Below, piece by piece: positions 12,001 to 24,659 of a stretch of DNA of 64,000 nucleotides; positions within the stretch are counted from its first letter, which is position 1; each line of letters begins with the position of its first letter. Source of the stretch: Ooceraea biroi. Its lineage: Eukaryota; Arthropoda; Insecta; Hymenoptera; Formicidae. The stretch is taken from positions 3,393,838 through 3,457,837 of the forward strand of contig NC_039516.1 of assembly GCF_003672135.1 (NCBI RefSeq), in the 5' to 3' direction. The notes beneath the pieces are model-generated. The model was not told the origin of the DNA. It did no database searches and saw only the letters and a list, made by a program, of their open reading frames with translations. A program made the position numbers and the translations under genes.

Positions 12001-15000
12001 AGGATTTGCGGAAGACACACAGGCGACGTTTTGCAACCGCCGCCTATGCAGTCTATTAAACATAGATAGGAGTACCGCATTGCCGTGAATCGGCGCGAGG
12101 TAGTGTTAGAGGTTTACTGTGCGCCATGTCTCTCCCTGCACCAGGGGTTCTCCAAGAACCACCCAAAATCGTTTCCCCAATTCTGCTTGTTGTTTGCCGA
12201 GTACCTGTGTTGCGTCAAACTTTAATTAAAGCAGAACATTGGCTTTAATTGGATAAATCACCGCGTGGTCTCCTTTACATTCACTCACTTTGGTTACAAT
12301 TCTTAACCAATTCCAAAACAAATTTATCACGAGCATTGAACAAATATTTTTTTATTAACAAGTAATTACGTAGAATATTTATTTCAAGAGCATGGTATTC
12401 CGAAAATATTACCAAAAGTGACCGGTAATTTCGTTCCCTCATTGCAATTCTGCCTGTTTTAGCATATGCGTGACGCGAGACTGGATATTCATGACGCTCA
12501 GTGTCAGATAAGCGATAACATGCCATTTCGAGAGAACCACTGAGACACAAACGGCCGTGCAGACATTGCACAGACTCTACGTACTGACACTACAGGTACG
12601 GACATGCTATATAGACGCATTGTGCACAGTGATAATAACGAAGCTCAGTTGCGAGTCGGCGTCAGGTCGCAGCCTCGCTCTTGCCCTCGGCCTCGTTCGT
12701 TATTCTTAACGTCATCACGGCCGCAGTCAAATCTATGCGTGTCTACCACCCTCCCTCACATGCACACCCCCGGCTTCTTCACGCCAGCCTATATACATCG
12801 CCCATGCATCCGGCAGTTCGTACTTTCTTTAGCATTTCACCCCTTCCGCCACCCATTCGTCCCGATTTAGCGTCCGCTATCCATCAGTTCCTACCTTTTT
12901 AGGAGAAACGTGAGCGCGACTTCGCGCGCGGATTCCGCGTTGCAGATGTGCGCGTCACAGCGTTGCGGAAACGCGCAATCGACGCGAGTGGGTCGAATCG
13001 GTTCGCCTTTCATTTTCTCGTCTTCAACACCGCACGGATTTTAAGGGCACCTGGGGTACCCTTCGTGTAAAACACACCATTTAGAAAATCACTTTATTGA
13101 TTGTAAATGATGACAGCGTCATTTCTCTTACACCAGTTATTACGCGATTTACATTTCCTGTCATGCACAACACACGTCGCGCCTATTTATAGAAATTCTT
13201 ACACGCACGAGCTATTATGCCAGGAAACGTGAGGACATCTCATTTAAATACATCAAATATATCAGGTGCATTGATTATTTATCATATTAAATTTACTTCG
13301 GGGATAAAAACTGAGAGTAAGAGAGAGAGATTACAAAATTGATGCTGATTCGTATCAAAATTTGGGACTCATACAGTCTATTTGTTATATCCTCACTAAA
13401 ACGATCATGCTCAATTGATGTATGAGAAAAATTATACATCTGCATTTGGCACTTGGATATAACGGAAGTACGCGCGAAGGCGTACGTGTTTGAGATGGCT
13501 AAGCCCAATACCGTGGGGAGCGAATAACGGAGCGCGATCTCGCTTTCGCGCGTACTCCCGAGCGGGTCGCAACAGGTGCTTAGACAAAAGATACGGTCTA
13601 ACCGGTGTGGTAGGATTCAGAAAAGCTTCGTCGCGCCCAATCGACCCTTTTCCTTCTATGACGGACATAATGAGGATCCGACGGGCGCTTCTTACGCCAG
13701 AAGCGCCGGTGCCCGCTTTCAAGTCGCGCCCGCGCCTCACCTTCATCCTGCCCGTTTACTGCCAGTCGGGATGAATTATTTCTGCGGCTTGGAAATTGTA
13801 CTAAACTCACGTCGCCTCTGAGGAACGAATAGAAACCGCTGCTGCGGAATGCCACGTGGCAAGCTTTCGCAAACACGTAGATGGGCTAAGAAATACGGTT
13901 GTTCACACCGTTACAGTTAGAGGCAGTCGTTTGAGAAATGTACTTTTGTAAGTTATACACAAAGGCAGATCTGCGACGAACGTTTAAGGGAGAGAGAAAT
14001 GCAGCTGGCGGAACGATCATTCGTAATATCCTCTAGTGCTTTCAAATCCGCTCGATAATCACGATAATTGTTAACAACTGTAATTTACAATGTTGACAGC
14101 AATGAATAAAAGTCGGAACCTACTTAAGATATCAATGATTGTGCATCTTATCCTGCAGGTCAATCTGATTCGCGTATCGAAGTAATTACGTTTACAGAAG
14201 TGATTACGTTTACACAGGTGATAACGCGCGCGAATAAACAGGTACTGCAAAATGCTATAATGTCAAAGCGGAAGCTTTCGCAATTATGCAAAGTAATGGT
14301 CTATAAAAATAAATTAATACTGTATACCTTGTAAGTCGTTTGCTCAGTCGTTTGCTCACTGCATGAAATTTACATTTCTAAACACACAGATTAATATATT
14401 CCTTATCAGGTGAAATCGGAACGCTACAAGAAAGAGAATCAATTACCTGGCGCGATTAGATTTCGCAGAAGGAGAGAGAAACGGAACATGGTTCTCATTC
14501 CTCTCTTCTACTTCTCGCGTGTTCCGATCATTTCAGATTACATTCAAGCGCGTGTGCATTATGTCAGCGTATTTATTAGTCTCCTCATGTCGCAGTGGTA
14601 TATTGATCGCAATAATAGAGCGATTAATAGTAACGAAATGCGACCGCGCGAGAGCCCTGTTCATTCCTCGCTATTATTAATCGCACATCAATTGAGCGTC
14701 CCACTTATGATTTTATTCTGGCTATACCTCCATATGAAGGTGCTTTGAGCAGTTGAATTTCAAGACGCAAGAAAAGCATCACAAGAATGTGAACGCGGAT
14801 TCCAAATTTCCGATGATCTTCCCAAACCACCCAGTACATCAGGCGATTCACGTAAAGGGAAACGCTTTAGGGAATTTCTACGAAAAATGCCGAGAGCTAG
14901 AAAGAAGACAAATTTTCCCATATGGGATTTTTCCACAACCAAGAAATCTTAGAATGTAACTTGAAAAGAGATATTCTTCTCAATGAAATCGGGCAAGATT

Positions 15001-17700
15001 TGTTTATTACAATAACATTTTAGAGACGAATTGTGAATACTAACGTATTTATCTTATTTAAATAATTGCCATTTAGAATTATTTTAGAATTACTTGATAT
15101 GACAAAACTAAGTTTCACGGAGAGAGAGATTTTCTAGAATATATACGCAATTACATGCATAAAAATTGAGAATTTTATCATTACAATCCACTTGGAATTT
15201 AAATTTGTTATTTTCAAATATGCAGTTTCCACTTTACTAAATATTTAGCGAGTTATAACATAAACTTTCATGTTTCAATATATTTAACAATAAATAAATA
15301 AAAGAAATTAATGTCAAATTCGCCAAAGAGGCTTTGATTCAAAGAAGATTATTACCAGCGCACGGCGCAGCTTTTATATCGACAACATAATTTTAGTATC
15401 TCGCAGCTAGACAATTCACTCGATTTCCATTAATTTCACGAATGTCATTATCGTCGATCGTGCATGAATGAATGGACGCTCGAGCGAGGCAAACTTTGCA
15501 ACAAGGACCGTTTGTGGGAAAATAATAGACAGCGCCAAAGTCGAAACCATGGGGGTAGTATGGACAGGCGCATAGATTTTCACCAAGTTCTAATGAGAGA
15601 CAAATGTGGAACGGGAGATGCACGATTCAATTTTCAACGATCGATTTGGTAAATGTGATTTTCCAGCTTCTCTCAATTTCCGGCCGCGAAAAGGGACAAA
15701 TTCATCGGCTGCCGTTTTAGGTGTATCTGTCGTCAGTATCTATCATGCATCCAACTTGTAGGAACCAGTGATGCAATCATCTTGCAATCTTTCCGCGCTT
15801 TTTTCATCATTACAAAAGTGATGAAATATTTCTAACGTAATTCTGCTGATAGAATCGTACCTCCGCGAAGAGCGATTAAATTCAAAGACTTGGAACATCC
15901 AGCGCTCTCACAAATTCCTTTTTAAAACGAGAATTAATGAAATAGCGCGTTGAATTGATCAAATTACTTACAATTACAAAAAGAAGTTCCTTTTACTACC
16001 TTTATTATATGCTTTATTATGTGATTAGAATCCACTGCGTACATGAATCGTTTGTCAAAGCGCGCTATTCTATCAACCATCGTTTAATTAAAATAAAATC
16101 AGTTTTATAAGTATATAAACATCAAAAACTAAATTACTTCAATAAATTTTTTTTCAGTGAATTCTTGGCTTATTTAAAATTGCAAAATTGCTTCATTAAA
16201 AATCATCGCGGCCTGTTTTCAGTGACCCACGCTTCTGTTAAGAGTTGCGCTTTATGGAAGGTTTTTGCCTTTTGTGCTGCTCGATGCGGAACTGGTAAAC
16301 ATATTTACGCTGGTGCACAAAACAAATATACGATATTCTTTAAAAACGAAAATGTTTGCACAGTATTCCAAAGCTTTATCCGCCATGCTATTTGTCTTTA
16401 TAGTTGAGTTGCCTAAAACGATGTGTGTTCTCCTGAATCTCCTGGCATAAGAACATTCCTCAACGTCTTATCGTTGTCGCCTCAAATTCCTGGCGACGGA
16501 ACAAAATCGCTTATAGGAATCGCTCACCTTCTTGAAGAACCTAACATTCGTCAGCGTGAGAAACTACTTTCTAGGGAAATCGATCCTCGTTTCTCTACCG
16601 TCCATTCAGCCGGAAATTAAACGGTGATAAACGTGCCGCCACATTCTTCACAATAAAGTGTAAAGAGGGGAAAATTTATATATATATAAGATGCGAGATA
16701 AATTATGTCTACTACATCAACAATATCAACAATTTACTAGTATTAATTATAACGCGATATAAGCGTAATCAGGAGTCTTCTGAAACATGCGATAAGAGAT
16801 AGCAGAAGATATTCTTAAATGGCGCCCTATATACGCGAGTTTTGTTTATCGCGATTGGACAACTTGGAGTTTGCATGAATTTGAGAGACAAAATTGGCCG
16901 ACACGCCTTAACGAGTCTACTTGAAGGTAGCGGAAATGAAGACTGGACGAAATCTGCGAATCATCGTGAAGATGATAATGAATAAATGCAAGATACCAAA
17001 TGGTTACTTAACAAAAACGTAATTTTTCTCAGTAATTTGACTCTTGTTTGTTCGTCTTTAAACATTGTTATACAAAATCCTACATGTTTAATATAAGGTA
17101 TAAGAATAAGCCTGTATACAATTTTTAAATTAATATTTATGTAAAAATCTGCAGATTAAAGAGCTTCTAGAATTGTAAAAGAGAAAGAGGATTAAAGGAT
17201 CAAAGAGTGCACTGCGAAAACATACAATAAAATAGAAACGGAGATTTATACTATATGATAAAATAAGCAAATATCAATATTTGTTCAAACAATTGACTCG
17301 TGAAATTAAAAGCTACTCTTGTACCCTTTACGTGCCAACCTCAGAACTCTTAGGAAGGATTTGTGTGGCGTTCAAGAACGTCGATCGAGAATGACAGGAA
17401 ACGGGAATAAAGTAGCGTGTCTACGACTGCGCAGGGCGATGCTCCTTTCTTTCTCGACGACGTGACGTGCTCGCTCTCGTCGGCCCTTCAACGAACAAAT
17501 CGAACCCATCGAGTTTCAATCATCGTACGTTCGCTTTGTCACTCCGATGAGTGTCTCCAATAACTTTCAGCGTGACGAGCATACGCTCCGTATTTTCTAC
17601 GTGTAAGTTTAGTTTCCCGCAATGTTACTTCCTGACTCTGTCCATAGTTCAACAGTAAAACAGTAAAAAAAGATACAAGGTAAGGAAGAAAGCGTTTTAT
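12001..17700. other. No assignable gene; GC-richer island at 13.5-13.9 kb
   Basis: At 12,001 a pyrimidine run and AG (plus strand) precede about 110 bases that could be an exon in more than one frame, followed by a 40-codon frame from ATG 12,126 to stop 12,248; the product is unrecognised. At 13,480-13,880 four frames of 81-104 codons are open at once, which reflects base composition more than coding. The region 14.0-17.3 kb is AT-rich with no convincing exons. A less AT-rich stretch at 17,330-17,620 lies just downstream (minus strand) of the donor at 17,759 and is probably intron. Confidence 0.35.
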
Positions 17701-17722
17701 AGTAAAATAAAAATTGCGGATG

Positions 17723-18361
17723 TTATAAATGCGATTCTTTAAGCGCGAGTGTACTCACTGATTGAGCGTCCGATCGTTGCTGCCGGTGGTCGCTGAACCC
17801 TGCACCCCGGAAGTGGCAGCGGCGGCGGCGGTGGTCCCCGAGTCGTGATGCCTCCGCTCCTTGTGGACGATGCCCATCAGCTTCATCCACGGATTGTTGG
17901 CCGCATGGGTGCCCATGCCGCCGCTCTGCCACATTGCGCTCGCCAGCCTCGCTCTTTATATGGGAGCCCGATTCGGGCTCCGACTTGTCTTCGAATCTGG
18001 CCGCGAGGGGCCCAGCCTTCGGACTGACGTCCTGTTGCTCCGCCTCGTCCTGTTCCGTCGGATCTACTTCTTCCGACGGAAGTTTCTCGCTCTTCGCGCC
18101 TCGTGCGTTCCGCGCGGCGAGCTTAGAACTTCTTCGGCCCTCTTCGGTATCCGTTTCAGGCGCACAGGTAAGCCCAAACGGGATGCGTGACTCGATGCCG
18201 CGATCTTTCGAGTCTCCCCCGAGCTGAGCCACAGAGGCGATCTCTACGTCCTCGCGGGGGCCCACACGGCGCACCTGCAGCTGCACTGGCCCTGGGTAGG
18301 TGCGAGGTGCCCTGCGCGGCCCCGTAGGCTCCCTAACCCGGGCCCCGAACACCTCCACCAT
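17723..18361 (-). CDS. 212-codon ORF overlapping the candidate exon
   Basis: Seen: ATG at 18,361 opens a frame that stays open to 17,723, past the probable splice donor at 17,759. A TAG sits directly before the ATG, so the frame cannot extend upstream. From 18,361 to about 17,940 third positions are G/C-rich and the peptide is acidic and polar (SEEVDPTEQDEAEQQD, then ARFEDKSEPESG). Past about 17,934 this frame loses that bias, while the +1 shifted MWQSGGMG frame gains it. Inference: either a long upstream ORF controls the downstream start, or both pieces are one N-terminus separated by a one-base indel (sequencing error, allele or real shift). The start context is poor (T at -3). No family is recognised. 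Confidence is for the frame being translated at all. Confidence 0.4.
   Translation of the reverse strand: MVEVFGARVREPTGPRRAPRTYPGPVQLQVRRVGPREDVEIASVAQLGGDSKDRGIESRIPFGLTCAPETDTEEGRRSSKLAARNARGAKSEKLPSEEVDPTEQDEAEQQDVSPKAGPLAARFEDKSEPESGSHIKSEAGERNVAERRHGHPCGQQSVDEADGHRPQGAEASRLGDHRRRRCHFRGAGFSDHRQQRSDAQSVSTLALKESHL
17759..17934 (-). CDS. Candidate N-terminal exon (MWQSGGMG... frame)
   Basis: Seen: the minus strand has an ATG at 17,934 followed by 58 codons and a CA|GTGAGT donor at 17,759. The peptide starts MWQSGGMGTHAANNPWMKLM, then a basic stretch (VHKERRHH), an alanine run and Ser/Thr/Gly-rich sequence. Codon third positions are strongly G/C and the Ala and Thr codon runs look like real insect coding sequence. 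An in-frame TAA lies eight codons upstream, so in the sequence as given this ATG would be the start. A second frame upstream (to 18,361) also looks coding and overlaps it, which suggests either an overlapping upstream ORF or one protein interrupted by a single-base frame change. The family is unknown to me; no domain is visible. The following exon should lie at lower coordinates and must supply one base to finish the split codon. Confidence 0.5.
17963..17981 (-). promoter_or_regulatory. Perfect 9+1+9 hairpin in leader/coding exon
   Basis: GGAGCCCGA and TCGGGCTCC are exact reverse complements around one central base. On the minus-strand transcript this GC-rich hairpin would end about 28 bases before the ATG at 17,934. 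Its position would allow it to slow ribosomes near the point where the two candidate frames change over; that role is inference. Confidence 0.45.
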
Positions 18362-18479
18362 CTAATCCTTCGTTTCGTCACAAGGCTTTGCCGGCCCCGC
18401 ACCCCCGCCCAGACACCACCGTCCTTTTGTGCACGTGTGCACCCGCGTCCTCCGGTCCCGATGACCGATGATCTCACAG

Positions 18480-18498
18480 CGACGTCTGAGACGTCGCC
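18480..18498. promoter_or_regulatory. Perfect 19-nt palindrome with two GACGTC cores
   Basis: GCGACGTCT and AGACGTCGC are exact reverse complements around a single G. Each arm contains GACGTC, a CRE-like core known to bind bZIP factors of the ATF/CREB class. It lies about 120 bp upstream of the ATG at 18,361 (minus strand), in DNA that reads as promoter or 5' leader. Confidence 0.4.
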
Positions 18499-18561
18499 GT
18501 CGTCCTCGGAGTTCTCGACGTCTTTCCTTGGCGTCTCTTTCTTTCTCTGGCAAACGTTAAA

Positions 18562-20990
18562 CCGTCGGCTGGACGGAGGAGATTGGCAAAGTTAATAACG
18601 GCAGGGAATCGAGATTCGTTGAACTTTGCGAAGAGAAAGATCTTGTTTGGATTCTTTCGTACACTGACAAGTGGGATTGTTTCTCTTTGAAAGTACATTG
18701 TTCTGGATTAACCACGTATTGTAGAATAGTTTATCACGTGGTGGCCATCGTGTGAAATATTCGACGAGTTCGTTTAACAAGCTCTATTCAAAATGCTCTA
18801 TTCTCTTTTCTAAATTTCTGGATACTAATGGTTATTTCTACCACTGCTGATTATATTTTGTTAATGTAAATCATTAATCGTTTATTCGAGCTACTACGAA
18901 TCATTTTGTTACTAGCAATTATTCCAAATTAGATAAGATTTATGCATAAGTAACAATCCTCGCTTTCTTTATACTTTTAATTGAAGCAGAGGTTTAATCG
19001 AGTCGCAGCGGCTTATTTTTAAACTGCTTGCTTCTTAAAGATTAAATGGGAGCATCGTGAAAATAGCGAGCCATTCTCGGAAAAGACTATTCAAATTGTA
19101 AGAAAAATCTAATTATCTCTCTTCCCACGGGATACATTCCGTCGTTCTAATGCAAAGAAGGATAAGATGATATTCGGAATTGCCTTTCAAACAAGAGCTC
19201 GCAATTGCGCATATTTCTTAAAAAATGTTGTACAACGCAGAGAGAAGAGATAAATCTGTTTATGAAAAATTTACATTGCTTTATTTTTTGTGAAATAATT
19301 TTTCCAATATTTTAATTATCATAATTAGATTAATTTAATGCATATTTTCTAGATTCTCTCTTCGATTTGTAGGTATAAAACAAATTAAGCTTTTACTTAA
19401 GATGTTGCACAAATATATACTATGCCTTTAAATAGTCTCTTTCAAAATAATTCGACTGAAAGAGCTTGTCAATCTTATTAACTTTATCAACTTACTAAGA
19501 CAGCGCAGAAAGAGAGGAAGTGCGAAAAATAAATATTTATTCAGCGATGCGGGATACTAAGTTCCTGTTACGACGCGCTATTAATAACAGTGCTATCGCC
19601 AGAGAACGAGGCTAAGCCGGAAAAAAAGTGGTTGCAGCGGAGGGAAAAATGGAATTACTTCCACCCTCTCGAGGAACGTCACGCGCCAGCCGCCGGATGC
19701 AAAGAAGATTCATGGAACGATTTCCGAGATTACTTTCCAAACTGCTTGCAATCACAATTATGTTAGCCGAAACATAATTATGCTACTACGATAGCAGCGG
19801 AGTATCTCTCTCTTTCATCGAGATTTTGATCAGTAAAGGATACCCCTGATTATGGGAGCGTTACACTAGCGAACATTGAATCCTAGTACAAACGTGACAA
19901 ATGAAGCCAGAAAAAAAGAATACCTAAAAAACCTAAAAAACTGCGATACAACAGCAGCAAAAACATTTTCACCAGATTTATAAGGTTTCTCGATAGAGAA
20001 AAAAATGTGGTTAAAAATGCAATCGATAATATCTGTAAAAAAATGGTTATCGAGTGTAAGTCTATACCGAACTCGTAAAAGCGTTTATGGCTAATCAGCT
20101 ATTGAGAAAATTCAAATGCACACCACGCGACTTCTAATACACACAGTAGTTCCACGTTTTTCATAGGCTCTAAAGAGTTAAAGAGGCGTGCTTCAAAGGT
20201 TCGAACGCTTCAAAGGGGCAAAAAGATTTTAAAAAATGCCCCCATGGCGCTTGCATGTTGGCCGGCGCGCGTGTGCCAGATGCATAAGAACCGCAAACAG
20301 TCGACTATCGATCCCCTTAAAAATATCAGCAAATTGGCGTGGTAATGGCCGAGACTCTCGTTAAAGATAAATCGTGCTGCTAAACGTCTTTCGCTACTAG
20401 ATATACATAGATACATTTTTCGCCAGCTCGCCAACCGACGACGCGGCTGTGGCAAACTTTCGCGTCTGGGATGGTGAGACTCTTTTTTTCTACAAAAACA
20501 CAACGGAACACTAGCCACATACGTATATATACACACGCATACCCACATGAAAGAATACGGAAGAATTCTAGCATGAAGAGTACAATAAAATGACCATCGA
20601 GATATAACGCGGAAATAATGTGTTCGATGATTTAAAGGGTAGAAGTTTATCGCGACCTAGCACGTTGGGAAAATCCTTAAGTAAATAACGATTAAAGTAA
20701 ATTTTTAAAAGGAAACTTGCACTTTCGATTCGCAAACAATTCTGACCAATCCTCATTATCTTATCACGTGTACGCGTTTTATATCATTGCAATAATTGTA
20801 CAATGTTGTTTTTCAAGACAAACACCGTGCGACAAAATCTATTTGTACCTCGTTAAAAGTTTCAAACCATTCCCATGTGATATGTACCGCAAGCCGCGTT
20901 ACTATTTGTCAAATTTGCAGTAATATCTGCGTTGCAAGATACATCGCTCTACGTGCTGCCATAACGACAGTCTAGTACATAACGGTTCTC
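18562..20990. other. No gene recognised
   Basis: AT-rich, presumably upstream of the 18.4-kb island. The frames present are short, start with non-ATG codons or consist of low-complexity sequence. No repeats or RNA genes were recognised. Confidence 0.5.
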
Positions 20991-22560
20991 TTGGCACGAA
21001 AACCAATCCCAAAAAGTCAGAATAAATCCAGCATATGGTGCGCATTTCGCGACCATCCTGCGCAAATTCCAGGATACCGCCGCGACACGGTCGCCCTCCT
21101 CCTCCGTCCTTCGCCACCCTCTTTCTCACCTCACCGCCGGATCAATGCACCCCTGCAGGTGCAGTCGACAGCGGCGTTCGCGGCTCCAAGAGTACCGCAC
21201 ACTGCACTTTCGCTCGTTTCCACAGCGCGCGCGGTTAAAGGGCCCGTCGCCCTTACCTCACCAGCCGAAGGATAGGCACATCCCTTAACCAGTGCGATGA
21301 CACTCGGTGTCGCGTCGCATCTCGCTGCACACAACCGCAAAAAAACACGTCATCACGAATCGCGCTCTTTTTCTCTCTCTCCTGTTGACGAGACATCACT
21401 ACCACCCTCCAATCCATCCCCAGTCTGTCCCCTGCCCTTCTGAATTTCGCACGTTCTTCCGTTTATTGGCCCGAAGCCAGATAACACAGACGCACCACGA
21501 GACCGGCTCATACACGCACGGTTCGAGATGTTAATTTTTGCGGAAAAATTATTGATCACGATGTACGGATTGTCATAGAGCTAATAATGATACTTTTGCT
21601 AATTAAGATACATTGCACCGAGATTATTCGGTAATTATCTGAGAGGTTGCTTCCACATCAAAAGCTGTATTAAAATAATTATATATAAAAATATTTTACC
21701 AATTATTGATCATTTGTCCAAGTGATCAACTACACGATCATTTTTTAAGATATAGAATACGTGTAACTTGTCTTACTTGGATATCACCTAGATTTAAAAA
21801 ATTGATATTAATACAGATATCCCATTTAATAATTTACATATCCTGCGACGTATTTCCTGTTAATTCAGCGAATAGCTTCGACAGATGTCTGAAATTTTTC
21901 AAGTCTGTGAATTTTCAAATCTTTTAATTCCCGGATTCCCAGGCGATGCCTAAGTTCCTAGTGGCGACAACCTTTGAGAACTTTCCTCAGACCTTTAAAT
22001 CCTGAAGTTCCTTATTTTTAAGACGCCCCTGATGACCCTTTAATTCCCACAAAGTCTTAACTCCCCGAACGCATGCTTCCCTCGCTAAACTCATTGAACT
22101 ATACACTGTCCTCAACGTGGTGCACTCGCACGTAAAATAAAAACGCGGATCACTCACGGATCATCAACGATTCAACAAGCTGTCAGCGTAATCGACACTA
22201 TCTTACAATTAATCAGCGGATTGGACAGTCACTCGGACCGATTTTCAGCAACATCCCGGAGAAATTTTTCGTTTCTTCTTCCCGTGATCACCTGCCTGAC
22301 CAAACTGGTTGAATGCTCTCGCAGGGAAAGGCGAGAATACACGCGCGCACTCCTCGGTCGAGCACGAGCGTCGAACCTGGACGTACCCATCGCCGACACC
22401 ACGGCACGGGAGCAGCCAATGAGATCGCGCGATCTCAGCCGCATTGGCGGTGCGTGAGAGAGCTCGCGGACAGGGGAAGCACACGCGGCATCCCCGCTTC
22501 GGAATCGAACCACGTTATCCCATGAGGTCCCACGGTGAATTTGACCTGTCGCGATCAATT
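20991..22560. promoter_or_regulatory. Two CpG-rich promoter-like islands
   Basis: The first island (20,991-21,540) is GC-rich, with a possible minus-strand donor (TGAG|GTAAGG near 21,256), compatible with an untranslated first exon. The second (22,218-22,560) holds inverted CCAAT boxes around a palindrome (listed separately). Between them the DNA is AT-rich. Frames of 67-117 codons occur on both strands in the same places and cannot be told apart, so no coding sequence is called. Confidence 0.35.
22415..22448. promoter_or_regulatory. CCAAT/ATTGG pair around GAGATCGCGCGATCTC
   Basis: GCCAAT at 22,415-22,420 is followed directly by the perfect 16-bp palindrome GAGATCGCGCGATCTC (22,421-22,436), then six bases and ATTGGC (22,443-22,448). 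CCAAT boxes are known binding sites for NF-Y. A convergent pair enclosing a palindrome, in a CpG-rich island, looks like a core promoter element, possibly bidirectional. Confidence 0.45.
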
Positions 22561-22599
22561 GATCTCCTCGTCGATACGTCAACTAGACGCGATTAGATG

Positions 22600-23690
22600 A
22601 ATCGCAACACGGTTGCCAAAGCGAAATTGGTGCATCATCGTAATTGGAGAGTCTCGTAAAATCGGGTAAACCTCATGAGTCCTCAATGAGCCAGGAATTA
22701 TTTACAATAGACCCCTAATACCGCTCCCAACCGACGCTTCGGTGAGCCTGATTAGCGCGGGATGTTGTAGGATGAAAGAGCAGTTTGTAATCAGCACTAT
22801 CCCAGATAATCCTAGGCAGCTTGATTCAAATAAGTCAGTTTAAAATCAACTGTCAGATATAATAGATTATCTTCCATTGTGTTTTATCGATTACTTTACG
22901 TTTAACAATAATCATAAAATTTCGATAAACAGTCGAGAGAAGTGTTTTTAATAAATTTCAGATAATTATTCTGTTATTTTATCAGCACAAAACAGAATAT
23001 TTTTTAAAATTTTATGTAGATAGAAGTAAAGTGTGTGTTAAAATGCAACATGATTGGTTTTATATCTACAGCTGATGTAATTGAAAGAAATGAACATGTT
23101 CTTAATTTAACATAAAAATAGAAAAGCGCATTTTTCATTTATGGACAAACTTTTAATGAAATTTAATATGTAACTGAATAACTATGATCAGCTAAATCAG
23201 CATCAGAGGTCATTAGAATTAGTCACACGTACGAGCAGCCGCAGTCGAAGTCCTCGTGAACTTTCGACCTCGAAGACCCTACGTTCCTCTTACGGTCTTT
23301 CAATTCTTTCCTTTTCAAAACTAGTGACATTAAATAAATTAACAATTTGTGCACGCCGTCAAGCAGAAGTTTTAAGTTAACTATATTTTCTTATCATTAT
23401 CTTCCTCATTCATCCCTACGGCTATTGGAATCCTCATGAATGATATTTAATAACGCTTGCTAATCATTTTAATTCCTGATTCACAAATCAAAGGCCCTAT
23501 AGGAGATTCTAAATGATTGTATAAAATTTTCTCTGAATATACGACGCCTCGTTGTAGGAAATTCAGTGGAATAACGATATCTTAAATACGAATGTAAGGA
23601 TTTGTATGTAATTGATGCGACCAACCAACAAAATTGTCAGCCTTTTATATCGTAACAATGAAAAACATGTGAGAACATTCATTGCCGAGA
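22600..23690. other. No gene recognised
   Basis: AT-rich spacer between two GC-rich islands, with no repeat, RNA gene or splice-bounded coding block that I can support. Confidence 0.5.
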
Positions 23691-24600
23691 ATTTTCACAG
23701 TCGCGTTACTTGCAGTCCGCAAATCAACGATATCCTGACACGGGAAAGAGAATCATCCATGATCACTGGTAACCTCGGCATTGCCCGATCGGAGCGTTGA
23801 AATCTTCCGGCCGGTTTCGCAGTGTCCGCGCCATCCACGAGACATCCGCACCGCCAACTATGACAACTCTCTCTCCCCCTGTCCTCCTCTAGACGCGAGG
23901 AACGCGTGAAGCGGCAGCATGCCGACAACTCTGATTATCGCGCGACACCCCAGGAGACCGCCGCAAGTCTCACCCTGTGTCAAAAGGGGCTGCCTACCAA
24001 GTCGTACGTGAATATGTGCGTGTGTGCGTGTGTGCGTGCCGGCACGCTTTTCACGAGACGACCGCACAAGTGCGTGAGATCGCGTGCGTGCACGAGAAGT
24101 CCCGCGGCACGATAAGCCGAGGGGCACGGAGATGGACCGGTGGACTGACTGACGAGGGTGAAGGGGGGAGGGTGAAGGCAGGGGTGACGCGGTGGTGTGG
24201 ATTATGGTTCGTGGGAAAAGGCACCCCGACTCTCGAGAACGGCGGGCGGCCACGAGACTCCCGCGCGGAGCCCAACGTTTCGCCTCACTGCCGGGCTCAC
24301 TGCTCACAAGCTCTGACGCACCAGCAGAGCCCGCCACCCCCTGTGCGCGCCCTCACCCGACCACCCCCACCCCCCGGCCGAGCGCACGCCTGCCGCCTAC
24401 ATTCCGCCCTCCACCCTTCGGCTACCTGCCGGTCCGCCGGATCCTCCCCGGCCCCACCGCCTGCTCCTCTCCATCCCTCCTTGTAGCGAAACTCCTTTTC
24501 CAACCCCCGACGCAATCCCGTCACCAGCCGCGATGGTCGTCGTCAACCGACGTGCACCCTCGCGACCCTACCACCCTTCGCTACGCGAAAGGTTTGGAAG
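23691..24600. promoter_or_regulatory. GC-rich, C-rich island (promoter or leader)
   Basis: The block is very GC-rich, with a GTGCGTGT-type microsatellite at 24,014-24,040 and long C-rich stretches at 24,340-24,480. Frames of 159-169 codons are open on both strands, rich in Pro, Arg, Ser and His as expected of translated noncoding GC DNA. It ends about 60 bp before the first mariner insertion. No exon can be defined. Confidence 0.3.
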
Positions 24601-24659
24601 AAGGTATACCAGTAATTCTGTGTGTATGTAATAATGAGATTATGGATGTTGAGTATATA

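Noticed and set aside
13432..13876. Four frames of 81-104 codons
   Set aside because: All are open at once in a CpG-rich patch, and none shows better codon bias than the others.
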